Assembly: GCA_035550715.1 (NCBI GenBank)
Contig: DASZOP010000156.1
Location: forward strand, 1 to 28,478
From: DASRVA01 sp035550715
GTDB lineage: Bacteria; Gemmatimonadota; Gemmatimonadetes; JACCXV01; JAHWKZ01
Reading direction: 5' to 3'
DNA: 28,478 nucleotides
Each line of letters opens with the position of its first letter. Position 1 is the stretch's first letter. Below the pieces are notes generated by a model. The model was given only the letters and a program-made list of their open reading frames with translations, was not told where the DNA came from and did no database searches. The position numbers and the translations under genes are program-made. This document shows positions 1-7,237 of the stretch, in pieces.

Positions 1-87
1 GGCCACCGTCGACCGGGTCTCGATGATGTTGCCGCACGCGCATACGATCCGCGCGTCGACGTACCCGGGATGGATGTCCTTCTTCAT
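1..87 (-). CDS. rpmE: Large-subunit ribosomal protein bL31, 5' part only
   Basis: The first 29 codons read MKKDIHPGYVDARIVCACGN and continue through an ETRSTV segment. This is the characteristic N-terminus of bacterial bL31, including the CxC half of its zinc site, so it should be the zinc-binding (C+) form. The rest lies outside the window. The ATG at 87 follows a clear GGAGAGG ribosome binding site. The gene is downstream of lnt on the same strand, about 92 bp away, with a perfect hairpin over the lnt stop between them, so it may have its own promoter. It is too short for many ORF callers and was found by reading the strand directly. Confidence 0.9.
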   Translation of the reverse strand, partial: MKKDIHPGYVDARIVCACGNIIETRSTVA

Positions 88-125
88 GCGCCTCTCCAGA
101 CATGGGTTGAACGATTCAATCCATG

Positions 126-155
126 AATGTATCGCGCCGGCCCGCCGGCGGACAA
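126..155 (-). promoter_or_regulatory. Candidate promoter for rpmE
   Basis: On the minus strand TTGTCC (150-155) and TACATT (126-131) are separated by 18 bp, placing a start about 30 nt before the rpmE ATG. The match to a sigma-70 consensus is only moderate and rests on visual reading. Confidence 0.3.
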
Positions 156-167
156 CCAGGGCCGGTC

Positions 168-201
168 CCGGGTAGTGGGTCAGTTTTGACCCACTACCCG
201 G
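168..201 (-). terminator. Perfect 15-bp hairpin spanning the lnt stop codon
   Basis: Bases 168-182 and 187-201 are perfect reverse complements with a four-base loop. The lnt TGA (180-182) lies in the stem and loop edge, so the last lnt codons form one arm. No T tract follows on either strand, so this is not a canonical intrinsic terminator. It could protect the 3' end, assist Rho-type termination, or be a small inverted repeat. Confidence 0.55.
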
Positions 202-1823
202 TCCCGCGCCGCGGCGGTACGCGATCGCGGCCTGCGCAAGGGCGAAGCCCCCAGATCGGGCTCGCCGGCCGCCCCGAACGACTTACGCCCGAAGAGCAGC
301 AGGCCGGCCCATGCGGCGAGCGCGACGAGAGGCACCCAGTCCCCCCACCGGGTGTAGGGCGTCGTGATCCCGGGCATCGGCAGGTCCGCCACGACGATCG
401 CCTCGTCGTAGAGCGGTGTCCGGTCGTGATAGCGCCCCAGCGGGTCGACCCAGCCGGAGATCCCCGTGTTCGCCGAGCGCAGGTAGGAGACCCGATGCTC
501 CACCGAGCGCAGGGTCAGGTGGCTGGCGTGCTGATAGGGTGCAGCTGTCGGACCGAACCAGGCATCGTTGGTGATGTTGACGAGGAAATCGGCGCCGCTC
601 CGGACCAGCGCCCGGCTCACGTCGGGAAAGACCGACTCGTAGCAGATCGTAGCCCCGAACGCGTACCCGCCGATCGTCCAGACGGGCCACCCCTGCCCGG
701 GGGCGAACTGGCCGGTCCACGACGAGAGCCGCTCGAAGAAGCCGGTCGCCACGTCCGGCACGAACGGCACCCGCTCGGCGACCGGGACGAGCCGCCGCTT
801 GGCGTAGCGGCCCTCGGCCAGGCCGCCCCCCCGGACGAGGTAGGCGGCGTTGTACACCCGGTAGTCCCCGGGGAGGCTTCCGTCCCGGCCGTCCAGCGTG
901 TCGGCGTCGTTGGTGCCGGTGAAGATCGGCTCCCCGATCTCGCTGGCGAGACGGGGGACGAGCTCGGCGGCGCGCGCGTCGTACCGCAGGTAGACGGGGA
1001 CAGCGCTCTCGGGCCACACGACGAGCGCGGGATCGTGGCGTTCGGCCAGCCGGGTCAGCCGGATCAGGCGGGCGAACGTCTCGTCGACGAAAGCCAGGTC
1101 CCACTTGACGTCCTGCGGGACGTTCGGCTGGACGGCCGCGACCCGCAGCCGCGGCCATCCGACGAGGGACCGCTCGAGGTCGGCCAGCCGGACCCATCCG
1201 TAGAGGGGGACCATCGCGGCCAGCACGAGCGTCGCCACGGCCACCCGGCCGGGGCGGGTCCGCCGTCGAGGGCGGAGGAGGCGGTACATCGCCGACGAGA
1301 GACCCATGACCCAGAGGGACAGGAGGTAGGCCCCGCCGAGCTCGGCGGGCTGGATCAGGAGGGGGTACGAGGCCAGCACGTCGCCGACCACCCCCCACGT
1401 GAACCCCAGGTCGCCGAAGCCGCGCAGCCACTCGATGGCCGTCCAGGCCAGCGGAAAGGCGATCACCACGGGGACGCCGCGCATCCGACCGGCGGCCACC
1501 AGGAGAGCGGTCAGCCCGCCGTTGGCCGCAAGGACCAGCACCGACGCGAGGTAGGCCGGCACCGCCATCGCGCTGAAGCCGCTCAGGCCGGCGATCCAGT
1601 AGAGGAGGAGCCCGAAATGGCCGAGCCCGAACAGGTACCCTCCGAGAAAGGCGCGGCCCGGACGGATGCCGTCGGGGGTTTCGAGGAACGCCAGCAGAGG
1701 CCACGGAGCCAGCAGGGCGAGGGGCAGGAGGTTCAGCGGCGGGTAGGCAAGCGCCAGCAGCAAGCCGCCTGCCGGCGGCCCCCACCAGTGGGAGGCGACC
1801 GGCGGGCGGCGTTGAAGGCTCAC
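180..1823 (-). CDS. lnt: Apolipoprotein N-acyltransferase
   Basis: Inner-membrane enzyme that adds the third acyl chain to the N-terminal cysteine of lipoproteins, the last step of lipoprotein maturation in diderms. The 547-residue product has a hydrophobic N-terminal half with several membrane segments (roughly residues 15-210), then a carbon-nitrogen hydrolase domain. The catalytic Glu-Lys-Cys triad is recognisable: Glu in VVWPESAVP (about 272), Lys in YAKRRLVPV (about 342) and Cys in TICYESVFP (about 393), followed by NITNDAWFG. A last membrane segment ends near 515. The remaining Arg-rich tail of about 28 residues is not a family feature I know. The GTG start shares a GTGA overlap with the preceding oxidoreductase. 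Likely clients in this window are the two lipoproteins at 4272-6544. Confidence 0.95.
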   Translation of the reverse strand: MSLQRRPPVASHWWGPPAGGLLLALAYPPLNLLPLALLAPWPLLAFLETPDGIRPGRAFLGGYLFGLGHFGLLLYWIAGLSGFSAMAVPAYLASVLVLAANGGLTALLVAAGRMRGVPVVIAFPLAWTAIEWLRGFGDLGFTWGVVGDVLASYPLLIQPAELGGAYLLSLWVMGLSSAMYRLLRPRRRTRPGRVAVATLVLAAMVPLYGWVRLADLERSLVGWPRLRVAAVQPNVPQDVKWDLAFVDETFARLIRLTRLAERHDPALVVWPESAVPVYLRYDARAAELVPRLASEIGEPIFTGTNDADTLDGRDGSLPGDYRVYNAAYLVRGGGLAEGRYAKRRLVPVAERVPFVPDVATGFFERLSSWTGQFAPGQGWPVWTIGGYAFGATICYESVFPDVSRALVRSGADFLVNITNDAWFGPTAAPYQHASHLTLRSVEHRVSYLRSANTGISGWVDPLGRYHDRTPLYDEAIVVADLPMPGITTPYTRWGDWVPLVALAAWAGLLLFGRKSFGAAGEPDLGASPLRRPRSRTAAARDRVVGQN

Positions 1824-2884
1824 GCGGCCGACGCGCCGTCGGCGGCGATCTCGACCTCGCGACCTTCACGGGCCGAGCGCCGGACCGCATCCAGCACGCG
1901 CGCCAGGGAGAGCTGCTCGGAGAGCGGCGGAGCCTCCTCCCTCCCCGCGACCAGCTCGGCGAAGAACGCGATCTCCCTCTCGTACGACTCCATGTAAAGG
2001 TTCCGTCCCCGGCGCGGCGAGTCGGGCGTCACGTTCACCAGGTTGCCGTGCATGCGCTGGTACACGCGGAGCGGATCCAGGAGCCCCGACCCTTCGGTGC
2101 CGATCAAGGCGAAGAAGTGGTCGCGCTCGCCGAGGGCCGCCTGCTTCCGGTCCCAGAGCTGGTTCCAGGACGTCTCGACCGAGATCGCCAGCCCGCCCGC
2201 GCACGCCAGCGTGACGATGGCGGTGTCCTCCACGTCCACCCCCAGGTGATGGAAGAAGGAGGCGGTCACCCGTTGCGGCGTCGGGTAGTCGCACAGCCAC
2301 AGCGCCAGGTCCAGCATCGGCAGGCCGAGGTCCATCACCACGCCGCCGCCGGAGCGCCGGCTCTGGTAATACCAGGCTTCCTGACGGACGGCCTCGCGGC
2401 GCTTGTGCCAGCGGGCACGGGCATAGTACACCTCGCCCAGCGTCCCGTCCTCGATGCTCTCCTTGAGCAGGATCGAGTCGTCGCGGAAGCGGTTGTTCAT
2501 CCCGACCAGGACCACCTTACCGCTCCGCTCCCGGGCTGCGATCACGTCGGAGACTTCGTCGGCGCTGAGCCCGAGCGGCTTCTCGCACAGAACGTGCTTC
2601 CCCGCTTCGAGGCAACGGATGACCGCGTCCCGGTGGAGGTCGCTGGGCAGGCAGATGTCGACGGCGTCGACCTCGTCGATGGCCAGGAGCTGGTCGATCT
2701 CGGCAACGGCGTGCTCCACCCCCGCCCGCTCGCGGAGGGCGCGGCGCTTCGGGGCTTCCCGCTCGCAGATGGCGACCAGCCGCGCCGTCCGCAATCGGCG
2801 ATACGCGGGGAGGTGGGCAACCTGGGCCACGGCCCCGCCACCGAGCAGACCGATCCGGACCGGTTCGCGCCCGTCGGCGGTCAC
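1820..2884 (-). CDS. Gfo/Idh/MocA family NAD(P)-dependent oxidoreductase
   Basis: A 354-residue protein with an N-terminal Rossmann fold: VRIGLLGGGAVAQVAHLPAY near residue 9 holds the glycine-rich dinucleotide loop. The family signature CEKPLG follows near residue 98; its lysine is the usual catalytic base. The C-terminal half fits the alpha/beta domain of the family, with WYYQSRRSGGGVVMDLG as the substrate-side segment. Such enzymes oxidise or reduce sugars, inositols or related polyols, and the substrate cannot be read from sequence. The start is GTG at 2884, with AGGA about 13 nt upstream, so initiation may be weak. It is followed by lnt with a 4-bp overlap, so the two are probably cotranslated although no functional link is known. 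Confidence 0.88.
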   Translation of the reverse strand: MTADGREPVRIGLLGGGAVAQVAHLPAYRRLRTARLVAICEREAPKRRALRERAGVEHAVAEIDQLLAIDEVDAVDICLPSDLHRDAVIRCLEAGKHVLCEKPLGLSADEVSDVIAARERSGKVVLVGMNNRFRDDSILLKESIEDGTLGEVYYARARWHKRREAVRQEAWYYQSRRSGGGVVMDLGLPMLDLALWLCDYPTPQRVTASFFHHLGVDVEDTAIVTLACAGGLAISVETSWNQLWDRKQAALGERDHFFALIGTEGSGLLDPLRVYQRMHGNLVNVTPDSPRRGRNLYMESYEREIAFFAELVAGREEAPPLSEQLSLARVLDAVRRSAREGREVEIAADGASAA

Positions 2885-2974
2885 GAGGCCGGTCGTCCTG
2901 GAAGAGACCGGGACATCAGGAAAGGAGAGACAGGCTCGCCACGGCCGCGAGAACGGCCATCCTCAGCCAACGGC

Positions 2975-4030
2975 TCACAGCTCCGACTCGATCTTGGCGA
3001 TGAGCGCGTCCACCAGCTCCTCCTCCGGGATCGTATGCTCCTTCTGTCCCTTGAGGTAGAGGAGCCCTTTCTTCACGCCACCCGCGATGCCGATGTCGGC
3101 TTCGCGGCTCTCGCCGGGACCGTTCACCGCGCACCCCATGACGGCGATCGTGATGTTCTTGTCGAGGTGGGCGGTTCGGCGCTCGACCTCGGCGGCCAGC
3201 TTGTGGACGTCGACGTCGGCCCGGCCGCAGGATGGACAGGCGATCACGTTGATCCCGCTCGGCCGTAGCTCGAGGACCTGGAGCAGCTTCCTGGCGACAC
3301 GGGCCTCGATCAGCGGGTCGTCGGCGAGGGAGATCCGGATCGTGTCCCCGATGCCTTCCATGAGGAGCGCCCCGATCCCCGCGCACGACTTGATCGTGCC
3401 CGCCTCGACAGGCCCTGCCTCCGTGACCCCGAGATGGAGCGGATAGTCGCGCTCGTCGGAGAACCTGCGATACGCCTCGATCATGCGCGGGACGTGCGAC
3501 GACTTGAGCGAGACGATGATGTCCTGGAAGTCCATCCGCTCGAGGATCTCGCAGTGCCGGAGCGCCGATTCGACCATCCCCTTCGCGGTCGGACCGTCGT
3601 CGCGCTCCAGGATGTCCTGCTCCAGCGATCCCGAGTTCACCCCGATCCGGATCGGGGTGCCCTTCTCCTTCGCCTTCTCGACCACGGCCTGGACGCGCTT
3701 CTCGCCGCCGATGTTCCCGGGGTTGATGCGGAGCTTGTCGACGCCGGCCTCGAGGGCCAGGAGCGCGACCCGGTAGTTGAAGTGAATGTCGGCGACCAGC
3801 GGGATCGAGATCCCGGCCTTGATCTCGGGAAGCGCCTCGGCGCTGGCCTCGTCGGGTACGGTCACGCGCACGATGTCGCAGCCCGCCACTTCGAGGTTCC
3901 GGATCTGGTTGAGGGTGCCCCAGACGTCGTTCGTCTTGGTCGTGGTCATGGACTGCACCGTCACCGGGGCGCCGCCCCCCACAGGCACGTTGCCGACCAT
4001 CACCCGGCGTGTCCGCCGTCGTTCGATCAT
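2975..4030 (-). CDS. ispG: 4-hydroxy-3-methylbut-2-enyl diphosphate synthase (flavodoxin/ferredoxin)
   Basis: Penultimate enzyme of the MEP isoprenoid pathway, converting MEcPP to HMBPP with a [4Fe-4S] cluster. The N-terminus RRRTRRVMVGNVPVGGG leads into VQSMTTTKTNDV, and the TIM-barrel part contains the expected NPGNIG and GVNSGSLE segments. The C-terminal cluster ligands are present: CPSCGR near residue 255 and MGCAVNGPGE near residue 290, giving three cysteines plus the glutamate ligand. At about 351 residues it is the normal short bacterial form. Two starts are possible: ATG at 4030 (used here), or an in-frame TTG at 4042 that lies only 3 nt after GGGAGG. The upstream spacer carries element E1. 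Confidence 0.96.
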   Translation of the reverse strand: MIERRRTRRVMVGNVPVGGGAPVTVQSMTTTKTNDVWGTLNQIRNLEVAGCDIVRVTVPDEASAEALPEIKAGISIPLVADIHFNYRVALLALEAGVDKLRINPGNIGGEKRVQAVVEKAKEKGTPIRIGVNSGSLEQDILERDDGPTAKGMVESALRHCEILERMDFQDIIVSLKSSHVPRMIEAYRRFSDERDYPLHLGVTEAGPVEAGTIKSCAGIGALLMEGIGDTIRISLADDPLIEARVARKLLQVLELRPSGINVIACPSCGRADVDVHKLAAEVERRTAHLDKNITIAVMGCAVNGPGESREADIGIAGGVKKGLLYLKGQKEHTIPEEELVDALIAKIESEL

Positions 4031-4088
4031 GGGCCCGCCCAACTGCCTCCCGCTCCTGTCCGATCCATGAGAGTCGCTGTACCCCTTG

Positions 4089-4116
4089 AAGTTACGCCAC
4101 TCCGGCCGGTCATCAA
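4089..4116 (-). promoter_or_regulatory. Candidate promoter for ispG
   Basis: TTGATG (4111-4116) and TAACTT (4089-4094) on the minus strand are separated by 16 bp, with a start expected near 4082, about 50 nt before the ispG ATG. It lies between element E1 and the gene. Moderate consensus match only. Confidence 0.3.
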
Positions 4117-4153
4117 GCCGATCGAGGCACGATACGGGCCGATGGAAACCCGA

Positions 4154-4272
4154 GGGCGCTCAAAACGGGTCGATCCCGAGGCGCGCGACGAGGACGATCG
4201 AGGCGTACTCTGTTTGTACGCCGCAGATGGTCCGAGGAGCGCGACGAAGGGAGCGACCCGCTTTCAGCTCCC
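4154..4272 (-). repeat. Structured intergenic element, copy E1
   Basis: A 119-bp member of the four-copy family. Terminal arms 4154-4172 and 4254-4272 pair at 15 of 19 Watson-Crick positions plus one wobble, with the family's mismatch at arm position 8. The central hairpin is GGCGTAC/GTACGCC (4202-4208 with 4216-4222) around a 7-nt loop. The boxes shared with the other copies include, on the plus strand, GAGGCGCGCGA and a CGACGAAG box. The arm begins at the last base of the TAG stop (4272-4274) of the CAP lipoprotein gene. The element lies between that gene and ispG. Confidence 0.8.
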
Positions 4273-5219
4273 TAGTACACGTCCACGAGGAACGCGGCCC
4301 CTGGCCACCCTTGTTCCGTGTTGGCCGCTCCGGCCGCAAGCGCGCCCTCGACCACGCGCCGGGGGGCGACGTAGACGACCCCGTACCAGCGCCCGGGCTC
4401 GCGAAGGGTGGGACCCAGGTCGACCTCGAACACCAGCGGGGCCGCGCGCCAGCCGATCACCCATGGTGGAACGATCCGGCCTTCCCCGCGACCGTCGGCG
4501 TAGGGGCCGGGCCGGGGTCCGCCTCCCGACGCCGCGCCCCCCGGGTCCCGCCTCAGGAGGACGAGGAGGGGCCGGAGGGCGGGGTCGAGCATGCGCCCGG
4601 TGAGCGGGGTCACCGATCGTTGCCGGGTCAGCCGCGGCGGCTCGATCTCGGCGTGCCGGGCGACGAACTCCTCGACCACGTACACCGCTCCCCCGGCCGA
4701 GTCGGCGGCGATCCCCAGACCGACATGCGTCCGGTGCGGGTCCACGATCGTCTCCCGATGGCCGGGCGAGCCCATCAGGCTCCGGTGGGCCTGCCGCGGG
4801 TCGAAGGCCGGCCAGGGGTCGACGCTCCCGACCGCAGTGATGGAGCGGACCTGCCAGCGGTAGACGTTCTCCTGGACGTGGCCGGTCTCGCCGGCCGCGG
4901 CCAGCCGCTCGTAGGGAGCCTCCCCGAAGACCCCGTAGTGACCGAAGAACCGCCCGGCCGCCATGGCGGCGGCATGGTCCTGCGCCGCCACGGTCGCCAG
5001 CGAGTCGAAATCGACCGGCCCGACGCCCGCCGCGACCCGGTCCCGGTTGATCTCCGCCAAGAGCTCCAGGCGCGCCGCCGCGTAACGGTCCGGGATCGGG
5101 ATCCGGATCGGATCCCCCGGCCGGGACGGATCGCTCCCGGAGGTCGCGCAGGCCAGGGTCGCCGCGACGAAGGCCGCGGCGAGAGCCCTGAGAGCACGGT
5201 CCGCGCGGCTTCGCCTCAC
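4272..5219 (-). CDS. CAP/SCP-domain lipoprotein
   Basis: 315 residues. The N-terminus is basic (VRRSRADRALRAL), followed by a hydrophobic stretch ending in a lipobox-like ATLAC near residue 26, so export and lipidation are predicted. A CAP (CRISP/antigen 5/PR-1, YkwD-like) domain follows at about 50-200: LLAEINRDRVAAGVGPV, then GRFFGHYG, QENVYRW and LMGSPGHRETIVDP, which supply the usual His/Glu/His cleft residues. The last 110 residues, rich in Pro, Gly and Arg, are not recognised. The GTG start overlaps the SpoIID-like gene by GTGA, so the two envelope lipoproteins are translationally coupled. Bacterial CAP proteins are poorly understood; cell-envelope roles are usual, and I infer no specific reaction. 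Confidence 0.85.
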   Translation of the reverse strand: MRRSRADRALRALAAAFVAATLACATSGSDPSRPGDPIRIPIPDRYAAARLELLAEINRDRVAAGVGPVDFDSLATVAAQDHAAAMAAGRFFGHYGVFGEAPYERLAAAGETGHVQENVYRWQVRSITAVGSVDPWPAFDPRQAHRSLMGSPGHRETIVDPHRTHVGLGIAADSAGGAVYVVEEFVARHAEIEPPRLTRQRSVTPLTGRMLDPALRPLLVLLRRDPGGAASGGGPRPGPYADGRGEGRIVPPWVIGWRAAPLVFEVDLGPTLREPGRWYGVVYVAPRRVVEGALAAGAANTEQGWPGAAFLVDVY

Positions 5220-6544
5220 GGATAGAGCGCCACGACCTCGGTGCCGGGGTAGTAGGTGGATAGAATGCGTCGGTGATCCTGTCCCTGGCGGGCCCGTTCC
5301 AATGCGCCCACCTGGCACATCCCGACCCCGTGCCCCCAACCACCTCCGAGCAGGGTCACCTGCTCGAGGACGCCGCTCCGATGGACCGGCCGGAACAGGA
5401 ACTGGGTGCTGCGGAGGAGCCGGCCCTCGGTGTCGGCAAACAGGCTCCGGATCGCGTTCTCGCTGACCAGGTACCGCCCGGAGGAGGTGATCACCCGGAC
5501 CGAGAGCGCCCGTCCCTCCGGGGTCGACCGCTCGAGCCGCACGTCTTCGACCCTTCCCACGCCTTCCGGCGGCAGCGGCACCAGGGCCGGCAGGTTCCGG
5601 TCCATCGTCGCCTGGAGCTCCGCTCCGTCCAGCGTGGTCGTCCAGCGGAAGTAGCGCGAGCCCTGGCACCAGTACGAGCCGTCCGGCCGGCGATCGCTGA
5701 CGGGAACCAGGTACGGGGCGGGGGGGTCGTCGAACACCAGCTCGACGCGGGCCGTGCTCCCCCCGCATGTCGAGTGGTAGTAGGCGTCGATCAGATGCCC
5801 CGCGTACAGCAGGGCCTGGCCGCGGGTCGACCGGACCGCCTCGACCGCCAGGGAGTCCGCGGGGTCGGGGATGCCGCCGTACGCCTGGTCCAGGACCGAG
5901 CCGTAGACGTCGAAGCCGAGGTCGGCCCGGCTCCCCAGCCGCTTGAGGGCGTAGGTCCGTGCGGCGACCGCCTGCGCCCGCTGGGCCTCGAAGGCCGCCC
6001 GGTCCGGATGACCGAGCTCCCGGGACACGACACCCTCCAGATAGGCCTCGAGCGGGACCAGGTTGACGGCCGTCAAGGTTCCGTCGGGACGGAGCTGGAA
6101 CTCGATGGAGCCGGCGTACGGGGCGCCGCCCACCCGCAGGGTCCCCGGGCCGATCGGTTCGACCTTGAGCGGTCCGGCGTGGGGCTGAGAGACATAGCCA
6201 TCGGGCCGACGGACCCGAAGGAGATTTTCGAACGGCAGCTTGACGATCGTCCAGGGGGGGCCGCCGTCGACCACGGCGACCGGTCGTGCCGGGTCGGCCT
6301 CGCCGATCCGCCAGCGGCCCGGGCCGGAGACCGGCAGCGCCGAGTCGCCGAGCGCGATCCCGACCCGGATGAGGGGCTCGCGGGCGGGAAGGACCGGGCC
6401 CGAAAGGGCCGCCGTCTCCTCGCCCCCAGCCGGGAGACGCCCGGGCGGGCTCCCCCCGCCGCCGCAGGCGAAGGCCACGACGGACGCGAAGCTGGACAAA
6501 AAAAATCGCCCCGGCCGGGCGATCGGAACGCGGCCGCCGGTCAC
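5216..6544 (-). CDS. SpoIID/LytB-domain lipoprotein
   Basis: A 442-residue predicted lipoprotein. Residues 1-27 form the signal, with a basic start, an RFFLSSFASVV core and a lipobox ending FAC before a glycine run. The SpoIID/LytB domain covers roughly 170-430: VNLVPLEAYLEGVVSREL, AQAVAARTYAL, YYHSTCGGSTA and, near the C-terminus, GGGWGHGVGMCQVGA. In spore formers SpoIID is a lytic transglycosylase acting on denuded peptidoglycan. Relatives in non-sporulating diderms probably remodel septal or sidewall glycan, which suits the Rod locus upstream. The GTG start at 6544 makes a GTGA overlap with the preceding gene. The signal-peptide codons contain a terminator-like hairpin and a T8 run (6498-6523). 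Confidence 0.88.
   Translation of the reverse strand: MTGGRVPIARPGRFFLSSFASVVAFACGGGGSPPGRLPAGGEETAALSGPVLPAREPLIRVGIALGDSALPVSGPGRWRIGEADPARPVAVVDGGPPWTIVKLPFENLLRVRRPDGYVSQPHAGPLKVEPIGPGTLRVGGAPYAGSIEFQLRPDGTLTAVNLVPLEAYLEGVVSRELGHPDRAAFEAQRAQAVAARTYALKRLGSRADLGFDVYGSVLDQAYGGIPDPADSLAVEAVRSTRGQALLYAGHLIDAYYHSTCGGSTARVELVFDDPPAPYLVPVSDRRPDGSYWCQGSRYFRWTTTLDGAELQATMDRNLPALVPLPPEGVGRVEDVRLERSTPEGRALSVRVITSSGRYLVSENAIRSLFADTEGRLLRSTQFLFRPVHRSGVLEQVTLLGGGWGHGVGMCQVGALERARQGQDHRRILSTYYPGTEVVALYP
6498..6523 (-). terminator. Intrinsic-terminator-like hairpin inside the start of the spoIID-like gene
   Basis: On the minus strand ATCGCCC (6523-6517) pairs perfectly with GGGCGAT (6511-6505) around a 5-nt loop and runs into eight Ts (6505-6498). 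It begins about 20 nt after the GTG start and encodes part of the signal peptide, with TTT TTT TTG giving Phe-Phe-Leu. It could end the upstream transcript, attenuate spoIID, or cause slippage. Confidence 0.6.
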
Positions 6545-7041
6545 TGCCGATCGAGGGACCGGCTCACCCGCACACCGAACTTGCCCTCCGCGACGTCGTC
6601 CACGTCCATCTCCATGTTGAAGCCGCGTCTTTCGAACTGGGTCGACGCCTGGACGCGAGCGTAGAGGAGCAGACCCCGCTCCACCCAATCGGTGACCGAG
6701 CTGTCCCCCCAGCGCGTGTCGAGCCACCGCTCGAGATCCCTCCAGAAGTTCTCGCCGTCGGTGACGGCCAGTCCCAGTACGGGATAGCCGAAGGACTTGG
6801 CGAAGTCGCGCTGGTACGCAGCGTAGCGCAGGAATACCGAGGGGGGAGCGGAAGCCGGATCGCGCAGCATGGAACGCGCCGTGACCGCCCGCGCTTCCAG
6901 GGTAGGGCCGGCGCGCAGCGAAGGCATGCGCGCTTCCGGAGCGACCTGCTGGGCCCGCCCGGCGGTCCAGGTGCTGCCGACGAAGAGGGCCGCGACCGCG
7001 AGGGCGCGCAGGCTGGCCGAGGAATGCAGGGGCATGATCAT
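6541..7041 (-). CDS. Predicted secreted protein of unknown function
   Basis: 166 residues that I do not recognise. The N-terminus looks like a signal peptide with a hydrophobic core ALAVAALFVGSTW and probable cleavage after AGRA (residue 30). The mature part is about 136 residues and contains an aromatic middle (FLRYAAYQRDFAKSFGYPV, near 70-90), a WRDLERWLDTRWGD stretch and a Phe/Val-rich end (RRGFNMEMDV) that could be beta-strand. There are no cysteines and no obvious membrane anchor beyond the signal. Starts ATG-ATC-ATG lie close together, with GGTGGGA upstream of the first. It overlaps the SpoIID-like gene by GTGA and follows element E4, so a periplasmic or envelope role is inferred from context only. 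Confidence 0.65.
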   Translation of the reverse strand: MIMPLHSSASLRALAVAALFVGSTWTAGRAQQVAPEARMPSLRAGPTLEARAVTARSMLRDPASAPPSVFLRYAAYQRDFAKSFGYPVLGLAVTDGENFWRDLERWLDTRWGDSSVTDWVERGLLLYARVQASTQFERRGFNMEMDVDDVAEGKFGVRVSRSLDRQ

Positions 7042-7078
7042 GGTATCCCACCCAACCCCACAAGTTCCATGCCGCCCC

Positions 7079-7193
7079 GGGCGCTGAAGACGGCCAGGAT
7101 CGGCGTTGCGCTCCTCGTCGGGCCTGCGGGGTACGTTTCGTACGCCTCGGCCCTCCTCGTCGCGCGCCTTGATCCTGCCCGTCTTGCGCGCCC
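7079..7193 (+). repeat. Structured intergenic element, copy E4 (inverted)
   Basis: A 115-bp family member in the opposite orientation to E1-E3. Arms 7079-7101 and 7171-7193 pair at 20 of 23 positions; mismatches include the conserved arm position 8. The central hairpin uses GGGTAC/GTACGCC with a short CGTTTC-type loop; one stem base differs from the family (GCGGGG in place of GCGGCG). Family boxes GTTGCGCTCCTCGTCGG and CCTCGTCGCGCGCCT are intact. It fills most of the spacer between ssb (stop at 7238) and the secreted-protein gene. Confidence 0.75.
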
Positions 7194-7202
7194 GCCCCGC
7201 CC

Positions 7203-7220
7203 GACCCCAGGAGGGGGGTC
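7203..7220 (-). other. Hairpin after ssb without a T tract
   Basis: GACCCC and GGGGTC (7203-7208 with 7215-7220) pair around a 6-nt loop about 20 nt after the ssb stop. There is no T run, so function as a terminator is uncertain. Confidence 0.3.
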
Positions 7221-7237
7221 CTTACGCGATCGCGAAC

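Noticed and set aside
123..1997. Long plus-strand ORF over lnt
   Set aside because: Pro/Arg/Gly-biased antisense shadow; lnt on the other strand has clear catalytic motifs.
4264..5343. Alternative minus-strand frame over the CAP gene
   Set aside because: Arg/Gly-rich with no motifs; the CAP signature lies in the other frame, which also shares GTGA with spoIID.
5216..6544. Sporulation capability because of SpoIID
   Set aside because: SpoIID/LytB domains occur widely in non-spore formers; no other sporulation gene is present and the envelope is diderm.
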